The notes below the pieces were generated by a model, which was not told the origin of the DNA, searched no databases, and saw only the letters and a list, made by a program, of their open reading frames with translations. The position numbers and the translations under genes were made by a program. This document shows, one piece after another, positions 22,321 through 29,728 of a stretch of 34,946 nucleotides of DNA (position 1 is its first letter; each line of letters begins with the position of its first letter). The DNA comes from Clostridia bacterium (GTDB taxonomy: Bacteria; Bacillota; Clostridia; TANB77; CAG-465), in the NCBI GenBank assembly GCA_017521005.1, contig JAFXEC010000002.1:1-34946 (forward strand), read 5' to 3'.

Positions 22321-23067
22321 TTAGTTTCCCTCCTTTTTGGTTATGATTTCATTTACTTTGTTTATGTCTAATTTGTTTTCATTTATGTATCTTTTAAATA
22401 AATCTGGTCTTTTTATTAGTGTTGTATATAGTCTTTCTTCGTATCTATACTCATCTATTTTACCATGATTACCACTAAGTAATATCTCAGGAACTTTTAG
22501 TCCTTTATATTCTTCTGGTTTAGTGTATTGTGGTTCTTCAAGTAAAGAATTGCTATGGCTTTCATTCTTGCTTGAGTCTTCCTTAATTACACCAGGTATC
22601 AAACGAGTTATTGTATCTAATAGTACAAGTGCTGGTAGTTCTCCACCAGTTAAAACATAATCTCCGATAGATATTTCTTCTATGTTATATAGACTAAATA
22701 TTCTTTCGTCTATTCCTTCATAATGTCCTGTTAAAAGAACAATGTGCTCATATTCTTTAGACATCTTTTCAGATAGTTTTTGACTTAACACACGACCTTT
22801 TGGACTTAAATATATGATATGTGTATTAGGGTCTTGTATATTTTTTATACTAGCTAATGCTTCATCTAATACAGGTACAGTTATTACCATACCATCTCCA
22901 CCACCATAAACAGTGTCATCTACATTTCTTCTTGCACCTTTACCAAAATTTCTTAAATCTATTACATCAACACTTATTTTTTCTTTTGCTATTGCACGAG
23001 AAATAATACTTGTGTTTATGTACTCATTAATTACATTTGGGAAAAGCGTTAGTATTGTAAACTTCAT
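22321..23067 (-). CDS. trmD: tRNA (guanine(37)-N(1))-methyltransferase (248 aa)
   Basis: TrmD makes m1G37 in tRNAs and so prevents +1 frameshifting. The SPOUT knot motifs are all present: [36 protein letters not shown] and [21 protein letters not shown], then [10 protein letters not shown] in the C-terminal domain. The length is normal. It is separated by one base from rimM upstream and one base from rplS downstream. Confidence 0.98.
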   Translation of the reverse strand: MKFTILTLFPNVINEYINTSIISRAIAKEKISVDVIDLRNFGKGARRNVDDTVYGGGDGMVITVPVLDEALASIKNIQDPNTHIIYLSPKGRVLSQKLSEKMSKEYEHIVLLTGHYEGIDERIFSLYNIEEISIGDYVLTGGELPALVLLDTITRLIPGVIKEDSSKNESHSNSLLEEPQYTKPEEYKGLKVPEILLSGNHGKIDEYRYEERLYTTLIKRPDLFKRYINENKLDINKVNEIITKKEGN

Positions 23068-23068
23068 A

Positions 23069-23557
23069 TTAAAGCCCCTCCATTAGTTCTACTGTCATCT
23101 TATGAGAGCTAATATCTATGCTTTTTATTACTTTCTTGATTGCAGGTAAGTAAATAGATTTATTATTTTCATCTACTACTTCATATACATCATTAGCACC
23201 AGTTCTAAATACTTCTTTTAGTGTACCAACTTTATTGCCATCTAAATCTACAACTTCTAATCCTACTAAGTCTTTTATGAAGTATCCCTCGTCATCGTTT
23301 GACTCGTTCTTTTCTACTTCTCTAAAACACATTTCGTTCATTATATTTTTAGTTTGATCAATGTCATCTATACCTTGAAGTTTCATTAAAAACATTTGCT
23401 TTTGAAGCTTCATGCTTTCAACTTTATACTCTATGCCTCTAATATATACTTTTTTAAGCTTAAGTATTTTCTTTTCATTATCTGTATAAGAATATACTTT
23501 AACTTCACCTTTCAATCCATGAGTATTTACGATTTTACCAAATTCAATTGTTTCCAT
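23069..23557 (-). CDS. rimM: Ribosome maturation factor RimM (162 aa)
   Basis: RimM helps mature the 3' domain of the 30S subunit and binds uS19. The N-terminal beta-barrel begins FGKIVNTHGLKGEVKVYSYTD, and the PRC-barrel contains YFIKDLVGLEVVDLDGNKVGTL and ANDVYEV, then IYLPAIKKVIKSID. The length is normal. It lies in the conserved order between khpA and trmD. Confidence 0.97.
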   Translation of the reverse strand: METIEFGKIVNTHGLKGEVKVYSYTDNEKKILKLKKVYIRGIEYKVESMKLQKQMFLMKLQGIDDIDQTKNIMNEMCFREVEKNESNDDEGYFIKDLVGLEVVDLDGNKVGTLKEVFRTGANDVYEVVDENNKSIYLPAIKKVIKSIDISSHKMTVELMEGL

Positions 23558-23560
23558 CTT

Positions 23561-23794
23561 TTACTCTTCTATGTTTACAACAACTTTATCGTTGTTTTTA
23601 GCACTATATGCGCGAACTATTTCTCTAATAGATTTTATAATTCTTCCATCTTTACCAATAACTCTGCCCATATCTTTTGAATCTACTTTAACTGTTATAA
23701 CAGTCTTAGCATCTTCTTTAGCTTCTGTTAAAACTACAGCGTCTTTATTATCTACTAATGATTTTACAAGATACTCTATTAATTCTTTATACAT
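23561..23794 (-). CDS. khpA: KH-domain RNA-binding protein KhpA (77 aa)
   Basis: A single-KH-domain RNA-binding protein (YlqC/KhpA). The GxxG loop is GKDG within MGRVIGKDGRIIKSIREIVRAY. It commonly sits between rpsP and rimM in Firmicutes. In other Gram-positives KhpA works with KhpB on RNA and cell elongation (family knowledge). Spacing is three bases on each side. Confidence 0.95.
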   Translation of the reverse strand: MYKELIEYLVKSLVDNKDAVVLTEAKEDAKTVITVKVDSKDMGRVIGKDGRIIKSIREIVRAYSAKNNDKVVVNIEE

Positions 23795-23797
23795 TCA

Positions 23798-24049
23798 CTA
23801 GACCTCCTTAAGATCGATTCCTGCTTTTTCTATTAAAGCTTTTGCAGTATCTGTAGGTTTTGCACCTTTCTTAACCCATTCTTTTATTTTATCAGCATCT
23901 AGGTTTAATGCTTTAGGTTCAGTCATTGGATTGTATGTTCCAACTTTTTCGATGAATCTACCATCCATTGGATATCTAGAATCTGCAACTACCATAGTAT
24001 AGTATGGAGCTTTTTTAGAACCATCTCTTCTTAATCTGATTTTTACCAT
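23798..24049 (-). CDS. rpsP: Small ribosomal subunit protein bS16 (83 aa)
   Basis: bS16, needed for 30S assembly. The signature is [25 protein letters not shown], then [13 protein letters not shown] and a short C-terminus typical of Firmicutes. The SD GGAGGTGAAA precedes the ATG. A 51-base AT-rich gap separates it from ffh, with no terminator. Confidence 0.98.
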   Translation of the reverse strand: MVKIRLRRDGSKKAPYYTMVVADSRYPMDGRFIEKVGTYNPMTEPKALNLDADKIKEWVKKGAKPTDTAKALIEKAGIDLKEV

Positions 24050-24100
24050 CTTTTATTTCACCTCCCTGAAATTTATATTAATTTATTTTTTTACTATATT

Positions 24101-25432
24101 TTATCTAAACCCTTTGCGTTTACCCATAAGGTTTGCTAGTGGGTTTTTACCATTTGATAAATCTTTCATCATTTTTCTCATTTGTTCATATTGACCAACT
24201 AGTTGGTTAACATCTGAAACCTGAGTACCACTACCTGCTGCAATTCTTTTTCTTCTTGAAGCGTTAAGTATACTTGTATCTCTTTTTTCTTTGTTTGTCA
24301 TAGATGAAATAATAGCTTCTATTTTATCTATTTGTTTTTCATCTATTTCAGCATTTCTAAGTTCGCTAGGTATACCTGGTAGCATAGACATTAATTTGTT
24401 CATTCCCATTTTGCGAATCTTTTTAATTTGCTTTCTGAAGTCTTCTAATGTAAATTCATTTTGTCTAATTTTTCTTTCTAAATCTTCAGCTTCTTCTTCA
24501 GCATAAAGTTCTTCAGCTTGTTCTATTACAGTAAGCACATCGCCCATACCAAGTATTCTTGATGCAACTCTTTCTGGATGGAACATCTCAAGATCATTCA
24601 TTTTTTCACCAACAGATGCAAACTTTATTGGTTTACCTGTTATGTGTTTTACTGAAAGTGCAGCACCACCACGTGTATCTGAATCTAATTTTGTTAAAGA
24701 TATACTATCTATACCTATCTTTTCATTAAACGCGCTTGCTACATTTACAGCTTCTTGACCAACCATACCGTCAACTACAAGCATTACTTCGTGTGGTTTT
24801 GCGAATGATTTTAGTCTTACTAACTCATCCATTAACACTTCGTCTACTTGAAGACGTCCGGCTGTATCTATTAATATTACATCACACATTTTAGAATTAG
24901 CTTCCTTAAAAGCATTCTTTGTGATGGATATTACATCTTTGTTATCCTCCTCGCTATACACAGGTATATCTAAAGCTTTACCTAATGTTTTAAGTTGTGT
25001 TATAGCGGCAGGTCTATATACGTCACACGCAACCATAAGTGGTTTCTTGCCTTGTTTTCTTAAGTAGTTTGCAAGTTTTCCAGCAAGTGTTGTTTTACCA
25101 CTACCTTGAAGACCTATTAGCATTATTACCGTTGGTCCATGCATCGCCATATTTAATTTAGAATCCGTTCCACCAAGCATTGATGTTAATTCATCTTTAA
25201 CTATTTTAACGACTTGTTGTCCTGGTGTTAGAGATTTCATTACTTCTTCGCCTAAAGCCTTTTCTTCAACAGATTTTATAAAAGCTTTAACTACCATATA
25301 GTTAACATCTGCTTCAAGAAGTGCTAACTTTACTTCTCTTAACATTTCTTTTAAGTCTTTCTCTGTTATTCTAGCTTGGCCCCTTAGTTTTCTTGTTATA
25401 TTTTGAAGTTTATCTGATAGACTTTCAAACAT
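24101..25432 (-). CDS. ffh: Signal recognition particle protein Ffh (443 aa)
   Basis: Ffh is the SRP54 GTPase that binds signal peptides and SRP RNA and delivers ribosomes to FtsY at the membrane. The N domain (residues 1-90) is followed by the G domain with GLQGSGKTT, DVYRPAAITQL, DTAGR, TKLD and GEKMNDLEMF. The methionine-rich M domain lies at about 300-443 (MGMNKLMSMLPGIP, then SRRKRIAAGSG for SRP RNA contact). The length is normal. It starts two bases after ylxM; the SD is TAGGAG. Confidence 0.98.
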   Translation of the reverse strand: MFESLSDKLQNITRKLRGQARITEKDLKEMLREVKLALLEADVNYMVVKAFIKSVEEKALGEEVMKSLTPGQQVVKIVKDELTSMLGGTDSKLNMAMHGPTVIMLIGLQGSGKTTLAGKLANYLRKQGKKPLMVACDVYRPAAITQLKTLGKALDIPVYSEEDNKDVISITKNAFKEANSKMCDVILIDTAGRLQVDEVLMDELVRLKSFAKPHEVMLVVDGMVGQEAVNVASAFNEKIGIDSISLTKLDSDTRGGAALSVKHITGKPIKFASVGEKMNDLEMFHPERVASRILGMGDVLTVIEQAEELYAEEEAEDLERKIRQNEFTLEDFRKQIKKIRKMGMNKLMSMLPGIPSELRNAEIDEKQIDKIEAIISSMTNKEKRDTSILNASRRKRIAAGSGTQVSDVNQLVGQYEQMRKMMKDLSNGKNPLANLMGKRKGFR

Positions 25433-25434
25433 AT

Positions 25435-25749
25435 TTAATTTTCTCCTAATCCTCTTATTTTATTTTTTAATTCTTCTATATCCATATTATCAGTCGATAT
25501 ATATTCTTGTAATTCTGTTATTTCATTTTTAAGTTTAACAACTTGTAATTTTTCTTCTAGCTCAGTTAACGTCTTTTCTGCTTTCTTTAACGCATCTCTA
25601 ACTGCTTGAAAAGAAATGTTATTGTTCTCTCCAATTTCCCTTAGGGATAAATCTGAATAATAATATTGTTCAAATACATCTTGCATATTTAATGTAAGCA
25701 TTTCTTTATATGTTTCATAAAGAAGTATCTTCTCTAATTTATCCTCCAT
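25435..25749 (-). CDS. ylxM: YlxM family DNA-binding protein (104 aa)
   Basis: YlxM is a small sigma-70-region-4-like helix-turn-helix protein always found before ffh in Firmicutes; it is thought to modulate SRP. The helix-turn-helix is YYSDLSLREIGENNNISFQAVRDALKKAEKTL, and a C-terminal coiled coil follows. The start at 25749 is chosen for the exact AGGAGG before it; the longer frame to 25809 would start at or upstream of the predicted transcription start. It is the first gene of the seven-gene operon, behind a consensus promoter and a 13-bp inverted repeat. Confidence 0.95.
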   Translation of the reverse strand: MEDKLEKILLYETYKEMLTLNMQDVFEQYYYSDLSLREIGENNNISFQAVRDALKKAEKTLTELEEKLQVVKLKNEITELQEYISTDNMDIEELKNKIRGLGEN

Positions 25750-25766
25750 ATTTCCTCCTAAAAAGA

Positions 25767-25800
25767 ATATCCAGTAAAGCAAATTTACTTTACTGGATAT
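25767..25800 (-). promoter_or_regulatory. Inverted repeat at the start of the ylxM-rplS transcript
   Basis: The 13-bp arms ATATCCAGTAAAG (25767-25779) and CTTTACTGGATAT (25788-25800) are perfect around an 8-nt loop. The repeat starts next to the -10 box and spans the predicted start. In RNA it is followed by TTCTTTTT and then AGGAGG. It could be an operator, a stabilising 5' hairpin or an attenuator. Confidence 0.6.
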
Positions 25801-25829
25801 ATTATACACGCGTATTAGGCGTTTGTCAA
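25801..25829 (-). promoter_or_regulatory. Consensus sigma-A promoter of the ylxM-rplS operon
   Basis: On the minus strand, TTGACA (25829-25824), exactly 17 bp and TATAAT (25806-25801): a perfect consensus. The predicted start is near 25794. Confidence 0.9.
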
Positions 25830-25858
25830 CTAAAAAGTTAACTTTTTTGGTGTTTTTC

Positions 25859-26011
25859 TTAGATTAAGAAGTATGCCATTAGCAAAGCTACAATAACAAC
25901 AATAATTGATATTGCGACAGAAAAGAAAATAGCTCTTCTATGTATCCTTCTAGATTCCTTCACAAGTTCAGGATCAAGGCAAAGTTTTAAGTACTTATTC
26001 TTACTTTCCAT
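25859..26011 (-). CDS. Single-pass small membrane protein (50 aa)
   Basis: The frame begins MESKNKYLKLCLDPELVKES, continues with the basic RRIHRRA, and ends in one strongly hydrophobic helix of about 24 residues up to the C-terminus (ISIIVVIVALLMAYFLI). The basic patch before the helix predicts an N-in, tail-anchored topology. It starts three bases after the stop of the upstream Cys-rich gene, with a GAGGAT SD inside that gene, so the pair is translationally coupled. I recognise no family. The frame is too short to be certain from sequence alone. Confidence 0.6.
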   Translation of the reverse strand: MESKNKYLKLCLDPELVKESRRIHRRAIFFSVAISIIVVIVALLMAYFLI

Positions 26012-26014
26012 AGT

Positions 26015-26368
26015 TTACTTATCCTCTTCTACATGATACGGACATACATTAACCGTTCCTGCACCCCATCTTTTCTTAATACCAACGATAAGACGTCCTT
26101 TGCAGTTGGGATTATGTGCATAAGCACAATCGGATTCACAGCAATATTTATACACCTTTTTGTCCGGATGTTCTAATGCAAATCCAACAAGGACCTCTAC
26201 CGCGTCTAAGAATTCCTCAATAGATACCGAACTTCCAGGAGCGTGTAACTGATTTCCTGGGTTCATCTGATGATTTAGCACTTCCCGAATTTTGATACAA
26301 GCCTCTTTCGTTCCACCTTTGATACATTTTTCTTCTCTTATTAGAGCTTCTAATTCATGTCTTTCCAT
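26015..26368 (-). CDS. Cys-rich hypothetical protein, G+C-rich relative to neighbours (117 aa)
   Basis: I recognise no family. The N-terminal half is helical (ERHELEALIREEKCIKGG). The C-terminal half is Cys-rich (C76, C77, C81, C89, C109, H112) in YKYCCESDCAYAHNPNCKG and VNVCPYH, arranged as a likely zinc or metal-cluster site. There is no signal peptide. The base composition differs from the flanks: bases 26041-26100 are 25/60 G+C by hand count. Only the Clp/FtsH hybrid at 31902-33929 is similar in this window. The SD GGAGGAAAT and a strong promoter precede it. It is coupled to the 50-aa membrane protein. Recent transfer is a possible reading. Confidence 0.75.
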   Translation of the reverse strand: MERHELEALIREEKCIKGGTKEACIKIREVLNHQMNPGNQLHAPGSSVSIEEFLDAVEVLVGFALEHPDKKVYKYCCESDCAYAHNPNCKGRLIVGIKKRWGAGTVNVCPYHVEEDK

Positions 26369-26415
26369 ATTTCCTCCATAATAATTATATAGATTTTTTT
26401 ATTTTTCGTATCGAT

Positions 26416-26444
26416 ATTATACCACAATTTGCTGTTGATTTCAA
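26416..26444 (-). promoter_or_regulatory. Promoter of the Cys-rich gene
   Basis: On the minus strand, TTGAAA (26444-26439), a 17-bp spacer ending in TGG (extended -10) and TATAAT (26421-26416). Confidence 0.75.
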
Positions 26445-26461
26445 TTAAAGCTTTTACTATT

Positions 26462-26503
26462 AAAATAAAGAAAGCAAGTAGTTTTACTTGCTTTCTTTAT
26501 TTT
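26462..26503 (-). terminator. Terminator overlapping the end of the 119-aa gene
   Basis: A perfect 19-bp stem (26462-26480 with 26485-26503) with a GTTT/AAAC loop. The last codons and the stop of the minus-strand gene at 26484 are inside the hairpin. Confidence 0.85.
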
Positions 26504-26843
26504 TTACTTCATCATCTTTTACCACTTCACCACGCGAAGGAGTAACTATTACCTTTTTATCTTTTATTTCAAAATTAAAACTAGATAGTTTATAGAAGTT
26601 AACACCATCTTCTCTTAATTGTTTTAGAAGTTCCGATACTTCAACTTCGCCTCTAATTCCTTCTTTTACTTTTGAAAAATACACTTTATTATATGCTTCT
26701 TCGGCTTTTGTTTGCATTGCTTTTAATTCCGATTCTGTTATTTCAGCATCACCATACAACAATGTAGCTAAAAGACATGCAAGACCACCTAATAATATAA
26801 CTATAAATAACGATCTAAATAAACTATGTCCATTCTTCATCAT
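26484..26843 (-). CDS. Single-pass membrane protein of unknown function (119 aa)
   Basis: A short basic N-terminus (MMKNGHSLFR) and one hydrophobic helix (about residues 11-30, SLFIVILLGGLACLLATLLYG) are followed by a charged extracytoplasmic domain of about 85 residues with no cysteines. The first ATG is 10-11 bases after AGGAG; the next codon is also ATG, so the start may be one residue shorter. It is the last gene of the run after spoIVB and ends in a strong terminator. Its position suggests a sporulation link, but no family is recognised. Confidence 0.65.
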   Translation of the reverse strand: MMKNGHSLFRSLFIVILLGGLACLLATLLYGDAEITESELKAMQTKAEEAYNKVYFSKVKEGIRGEVEVSELLKQLREDGVNFYKLSSFNFEIKDKKVIVTPSRGEVVKDDEVKNKESK

Positions 26844-26906
26844 TTTAACATCTTCTCCTCTTATACTAATATAGTTTATACAATATCAAGAAGAAAAGCA
26901 ATACCT

Positions 26907-27965
26907 TTATATACTTTTCATATCGTTTATCATATGCTCAATAAAAACAGCATAGCCTTTTTTAGGATTATTTAGAAACACATGTGTAACGGCTCCTATA
27001 AGTTTACCATTTTGTACAATAGGGCTTCCACTCATTCCTTGAACAATTCCACCTGTTTTTTCAATAAGTTTTTCATCTGTTATTTTAATTATCATATTCT
27101 TGTTTCCAATTGAATCCCAAAGTATATTCTCGATTTCTATCTGAAACTTTTCTACCTTATTGTCTAATGTGCAATATATATGTGCTTTGCCAATTTCAAC
27201 ATCTTGTTTAGAAGCAACTTCTATTATTTCTTTATTTTCTGTAAAAATATTTTTTTCAATATCACCGTATATTCCATTACTAGTATTCTTTCTAATTTGT
27301 CCAAACACCTCTTTATATATAGTTGCTCTTAAATCTCCTGGTTCTCTTACTTTTGCTTTGTTAATACTATTAATTTTTGCCTTTACTATAGCCCCACTTA
27401 AAATCGGTAATATTACATTGTTTTTACTTTCTGTTATTCCATGTCCTAATGCAGCAAATGAATTTGTACTAAGCTCATAAAAGGTAACCATTCCTACGCC
27501 CGCACTGCTATCTTTAACCCACAAACCAAGTTCATATATATTATCTACCTTGTTATGTATTAAATCCACTTCTTTAATTAATTCTTCGTTATTTCTTTTA
27601 ATAGTTAAATTTATCTTTTTCTTGTTTATAACATCCTCTTTATTTATATACTCTATTATTTCGTTATTAGTATCTATAGGAATATTATCAACTTTAACTA
27701 TTACATCTCCTACTTTCACGCCGCTCTTAACATTATCTACTTCTATGACTAATACTCCATTTGCTAAAAGTTTTATACCACACGCTTCGCCACCTAATAC
27801 AAATCTATATTCTTCCGTACTTTTTGCAAATTCTATTTTCTTAGTCACCGTTTCTCTAACATTAAACATTTCTAATATGCAATAAGCTAATACTAATAAA
27901 AAGAGAATAATTACAAAACTTAAAATTCTCTTACTATTTTTAATTTTTATACATTCTACCCTCAA
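26907..27965 (-). CDS. spoIVB: SpoIVB peptidase (352 aa)
   Basis: SpoIVB is a forespore-secreted serine protease (family S55) that starts sigma-K activation by cutting SpoIVFA. One N-terminal membrane anchor (about residues 13-32) is followed by a PDZ domain (about 55-125) and the S55 domain. The active-site motifs are LGHGI (H175), KITDEKL (D297) and QGMSGSPIVQNGKLIGAVTHV (S314). The start is TTG at 27965 with AGGTGAT upstream; there is no closer ATG. It follows the DUF3792 gene by eight bases. This gene is the clearest sign that the organism forms endospores. Confidence 0.95.
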   Translation of the reverse strand: MRVECIKIKNSKRILSFVIILFLLVLAYCILEMFNVRETVTKKIEFAKSTEEYRFVLGGEACGIKLLANGVLVIEVDNVKSGVKVGDVIVKVDNIPIDTNNEIIEYINKEDVINKKKINLTIKRNNEELIKEVDLIHNKVDNIYELGLWVKDSSAGVGMVTFYELSTNSFAALGHGITESKNNVILPILSGAIVKAKINSINKAKVREPGDLRATIYKEVFGQIRKNTSNGIYGDIEKNIFTENKEIIEVASKQDVEIGKAHIYCTLDNKVEKFQIEIENILWDSIGNKNMIIKITDEKLIEKTGGIVQGMSGSPIVQNGKLIGAVTHVFLNNPKKGYAVFIEHMINDMKSI

Positions 27966-27973
27966 TTTATCAC

Positions 27974-28330
27974 CTATATATTTACACCTAATATTCCGCC
28001 AAGCATTCCTGTTAATATTGCTACTCCAAGATATATACCTACCGAACTATTAATAACAAAACCAAATGATATTCCGGACAATAAATATATTAAAAGAAAA
28101 TATATTATTCCAAATATCATACCAAGAACAATTCCTCTTTCTTTAATTTTCTTGGCTATTAACATACTTCCTATTAAATTAGTCACGCCAACTATAACAA
28201 AAACAAATGTATCTAAATATTTGTCATTTATATTAGTGTATGTAAAAAGTACTGCCGTTAAACATAGTAATACTAAAGCTAATGCATAAGATAACATCAT
28301 AAACTTTGTATATTGTTTCATATACAACAT
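27974..28330 (-). CDS. DUF3792 (TIGR04086) family membrane protein (118 aa)
   Basis: A four-helix membrane protein with segments at about residues 9-30, 40-60, 68-88 and 92-116. The glycine-rich last segments (GMIFGIIYFLLIYLLSGISFG and ILTGMLGGILGVNI) fit the TIGR04086/YrzE family, whose function is unknown. It directly precedes spoIVB. The SD AGGAG is buried in a near-perfect 18-bp hairpin whose 3' arm ends at the base before the ATG, so translation may be controlled by RNA folding. Confidence 0.8.
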   Translation of the reverse strand: MLYMKQYTKFMMLSYALALVLLCLTAVLFTYTNINDKYLDTFVFVIVGVTNLIGSMLIAKKIKERGIVLGMIFGIIYFLLIYLLSGISFGFVINSSVGIYLGVAILTGMLGGILGVNI

Positions 28331-28371
28331 AAAATCACTCTCCTACTATTAATTAGTATGAAAGTGATTTT
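28331..28371 (-). promoter_or_regulatory. Hairpin that sequesters the SD of the DUF3792-spoIVB unit
   Basis: On the minus strand, 28371-28354 pairs with 28348-28331 in an 18-position stem, with one mismatch and one G-U pair, around a 5-nt loop. The SD (AGGAG, 28344-28340) lies in the 3' arm. A -10 box TATAAT at 28388-28383 would start RNA near 28376, just before the hairpin. It may also act as terminator for the ferritin-like gene, but it lacks a long U-run. Confidence 0.65.
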
Positions 28372-28394
28372 ACTTTTATTCTATTATATAAACA

Positions 28395-29660
28395 TTATTC
28401 CTCTATTTTTCTTCTACAGCCCCAAGTTCTACCAACATTTGTATTATCCTCTTTTCTATCTCTTAATTCCATTATTGGATTTGGTGCAACTTCAAACCTA
28501 TAACCCATACCACACTTGTCTATATGCTTATCTATTACATTATGACTTGGTACTGTTTCTACTTCTTCATTTACTTGACATTGATATTTAAAAAATCCCG
28601 CGTTAGGTTCTAGGTTTTGTACTAAAACATAGTTTTCTCTTTTAGCTGTATAGTCTACTGTACATTTTAATACTTCACGTACATATTCTATATTTGGTCC
28701 TAAATCCAAAAGTTCTGGGAAAACAGGATTTGGAATTACTTGTTCTACTTCTTTACCGTCATATTCACGAAGTAGATATGCAGCAAGATGAAGTCCAGCT
28801 ACTGAACGCTCATATCCCATACACCAAACTTTGCGTATATACGAGTTGGTTTCATACTTCATACAAGAATAATACAAATAGCACATTGTATACATATGCA
28901 TAAGTAGATTTTCATACCAAGTTGTATTTGGATCAAGCAAACTACCATAATGCGTAACGTGCTGTTCTTCTATCATAGCTATTTCTTGATACACTCTTCT
29001 ACCTAAATCTGTTGGATAAAGGTTACATATGTTCATATAGAAATTCATTGTTTGTTGTTCTGCTGCAGTTATAATGTTTACATGTAGTTTGGTTAAAATG
29101 TCTGCCTCTTTATTATTTATGTGATAACGTATAGAATCTAGCGGGCATCTATGTTCTGAAATAGTTGGTCTTCCTGGCATTATTTCAGTATATCTGCCAA
29201 CTAACTTTTCTGCCGGAATTCCACATTCCATTTCAAGAAGATTTGCATATCTATATAAATGATCAAAATCTTCTAGCAAAGCAAAATCTAACGCTTGTTT
29301 TACATATGGATCAGGTTCACATTTAGCAAGTCTAGCAGTTAAATCTACTGCGAGTTGCTCATATGTTATTGTTTCTTCTAACGCATTCTCATTAATTGGT
29401 TTTAAGCATTGTATTAACTTCTGCATCTGCCCAGATGTTCTTCTAATCACAGCTAATTTTCTTCTCACATCATTATCATTGCAATTTCTACTAAATTGAT
29501 GCATAAAAAATATTTGCTCTGTTTCTGCTCCATTCATAAGTATTATTCTTGTTTTAGTATATGGATCAACATTATTTTTATCATAAGATTTTGGATATAT
29601 TTCTCTCCAGTTCATATACGTTTTTTCTAAATCTATAGGTTGTTCGTTAAATGGGTTCAA
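28395..29660 (-). CDS. Ferritin-like helical protein, putative diiron or dimanganese (421 aa)
   Basis: I know no named family, but the sequence pattern is that of a ferritin-like four-helix metal site: Glu in YEQLAVDLT (E101), EDFDHLYRY (E130 to H134), E201 in ITAAEQQTMNFYMNI, and E231xxH234 in EIAMIEEQHVTHY. The first site is DxxH/ExxxH, not the standard ExxH. About 180 further residues contain Cys and Tyr (YLYYSCMKYET, VWCMGYERSVAG) and end in a basic GCRRKIEE tail. The start is TTG at 29660 with AAGGAG upstream; the frame to 29702 lacks an SD. A role in metal or oxidative chemistry of the spore or cell is a guess. Confidence 0.65.
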   Translation of the reverse strand: MNPFNEQPIDLEKTYMNWREIYPKSYDKNNVDPYTKTRIILMNGAETEQIFFMHQFSRNCNDNDVRRKLAVIRRTSGQMQKLIQCLKPINENALEETITYEQLAVDLTARLAKCEPDPYVKQALDFALLEDFDHLYRYANLLEMECGIPAEKLVGRYTEIMPGRPTISEHRCPLDSIRYHINNKEADILTKLHVNIITAAEQQTMNFYMNICNLYPTDLGRRVYQEIAMIEEQHVTHYGSLLDPNTTWYENLLMHMYTMCYLYYSCMKYETNSYIRKVWCMGYERSVAGLHLAAYLLREYDGKEVEQVIPNPVFPELLDLGPNIEYVREVLKCTVDYTAKRENYVLVQNLEPNAGFFKYQCQVNEEVETVPSHNVIDKHIDKCGMGYRFEVAPNPIMELRDRKEDNTNVGRTWGCRRKIEE

Positions 29661-29703
29661 AATTACCACACTCCTTCTATAGATATGTATGCATAAAAAC
29701 ATA

Positions 29704-29726
29704 AAAAAAGCACTAAAAAGTGCTTT
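29704..29726 (-). terminator. Terminator of recG
   Basis: The 8-bp stem AAAGCACT (29707-29714) pairs with AGTGCTTT (29719-29726) around a 4-nt loop. On the minus strand the stem closes with a run of T. It starts two bases after the recG stop. Confidence 0.85.
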
Positions 29727-29728
29727 CC

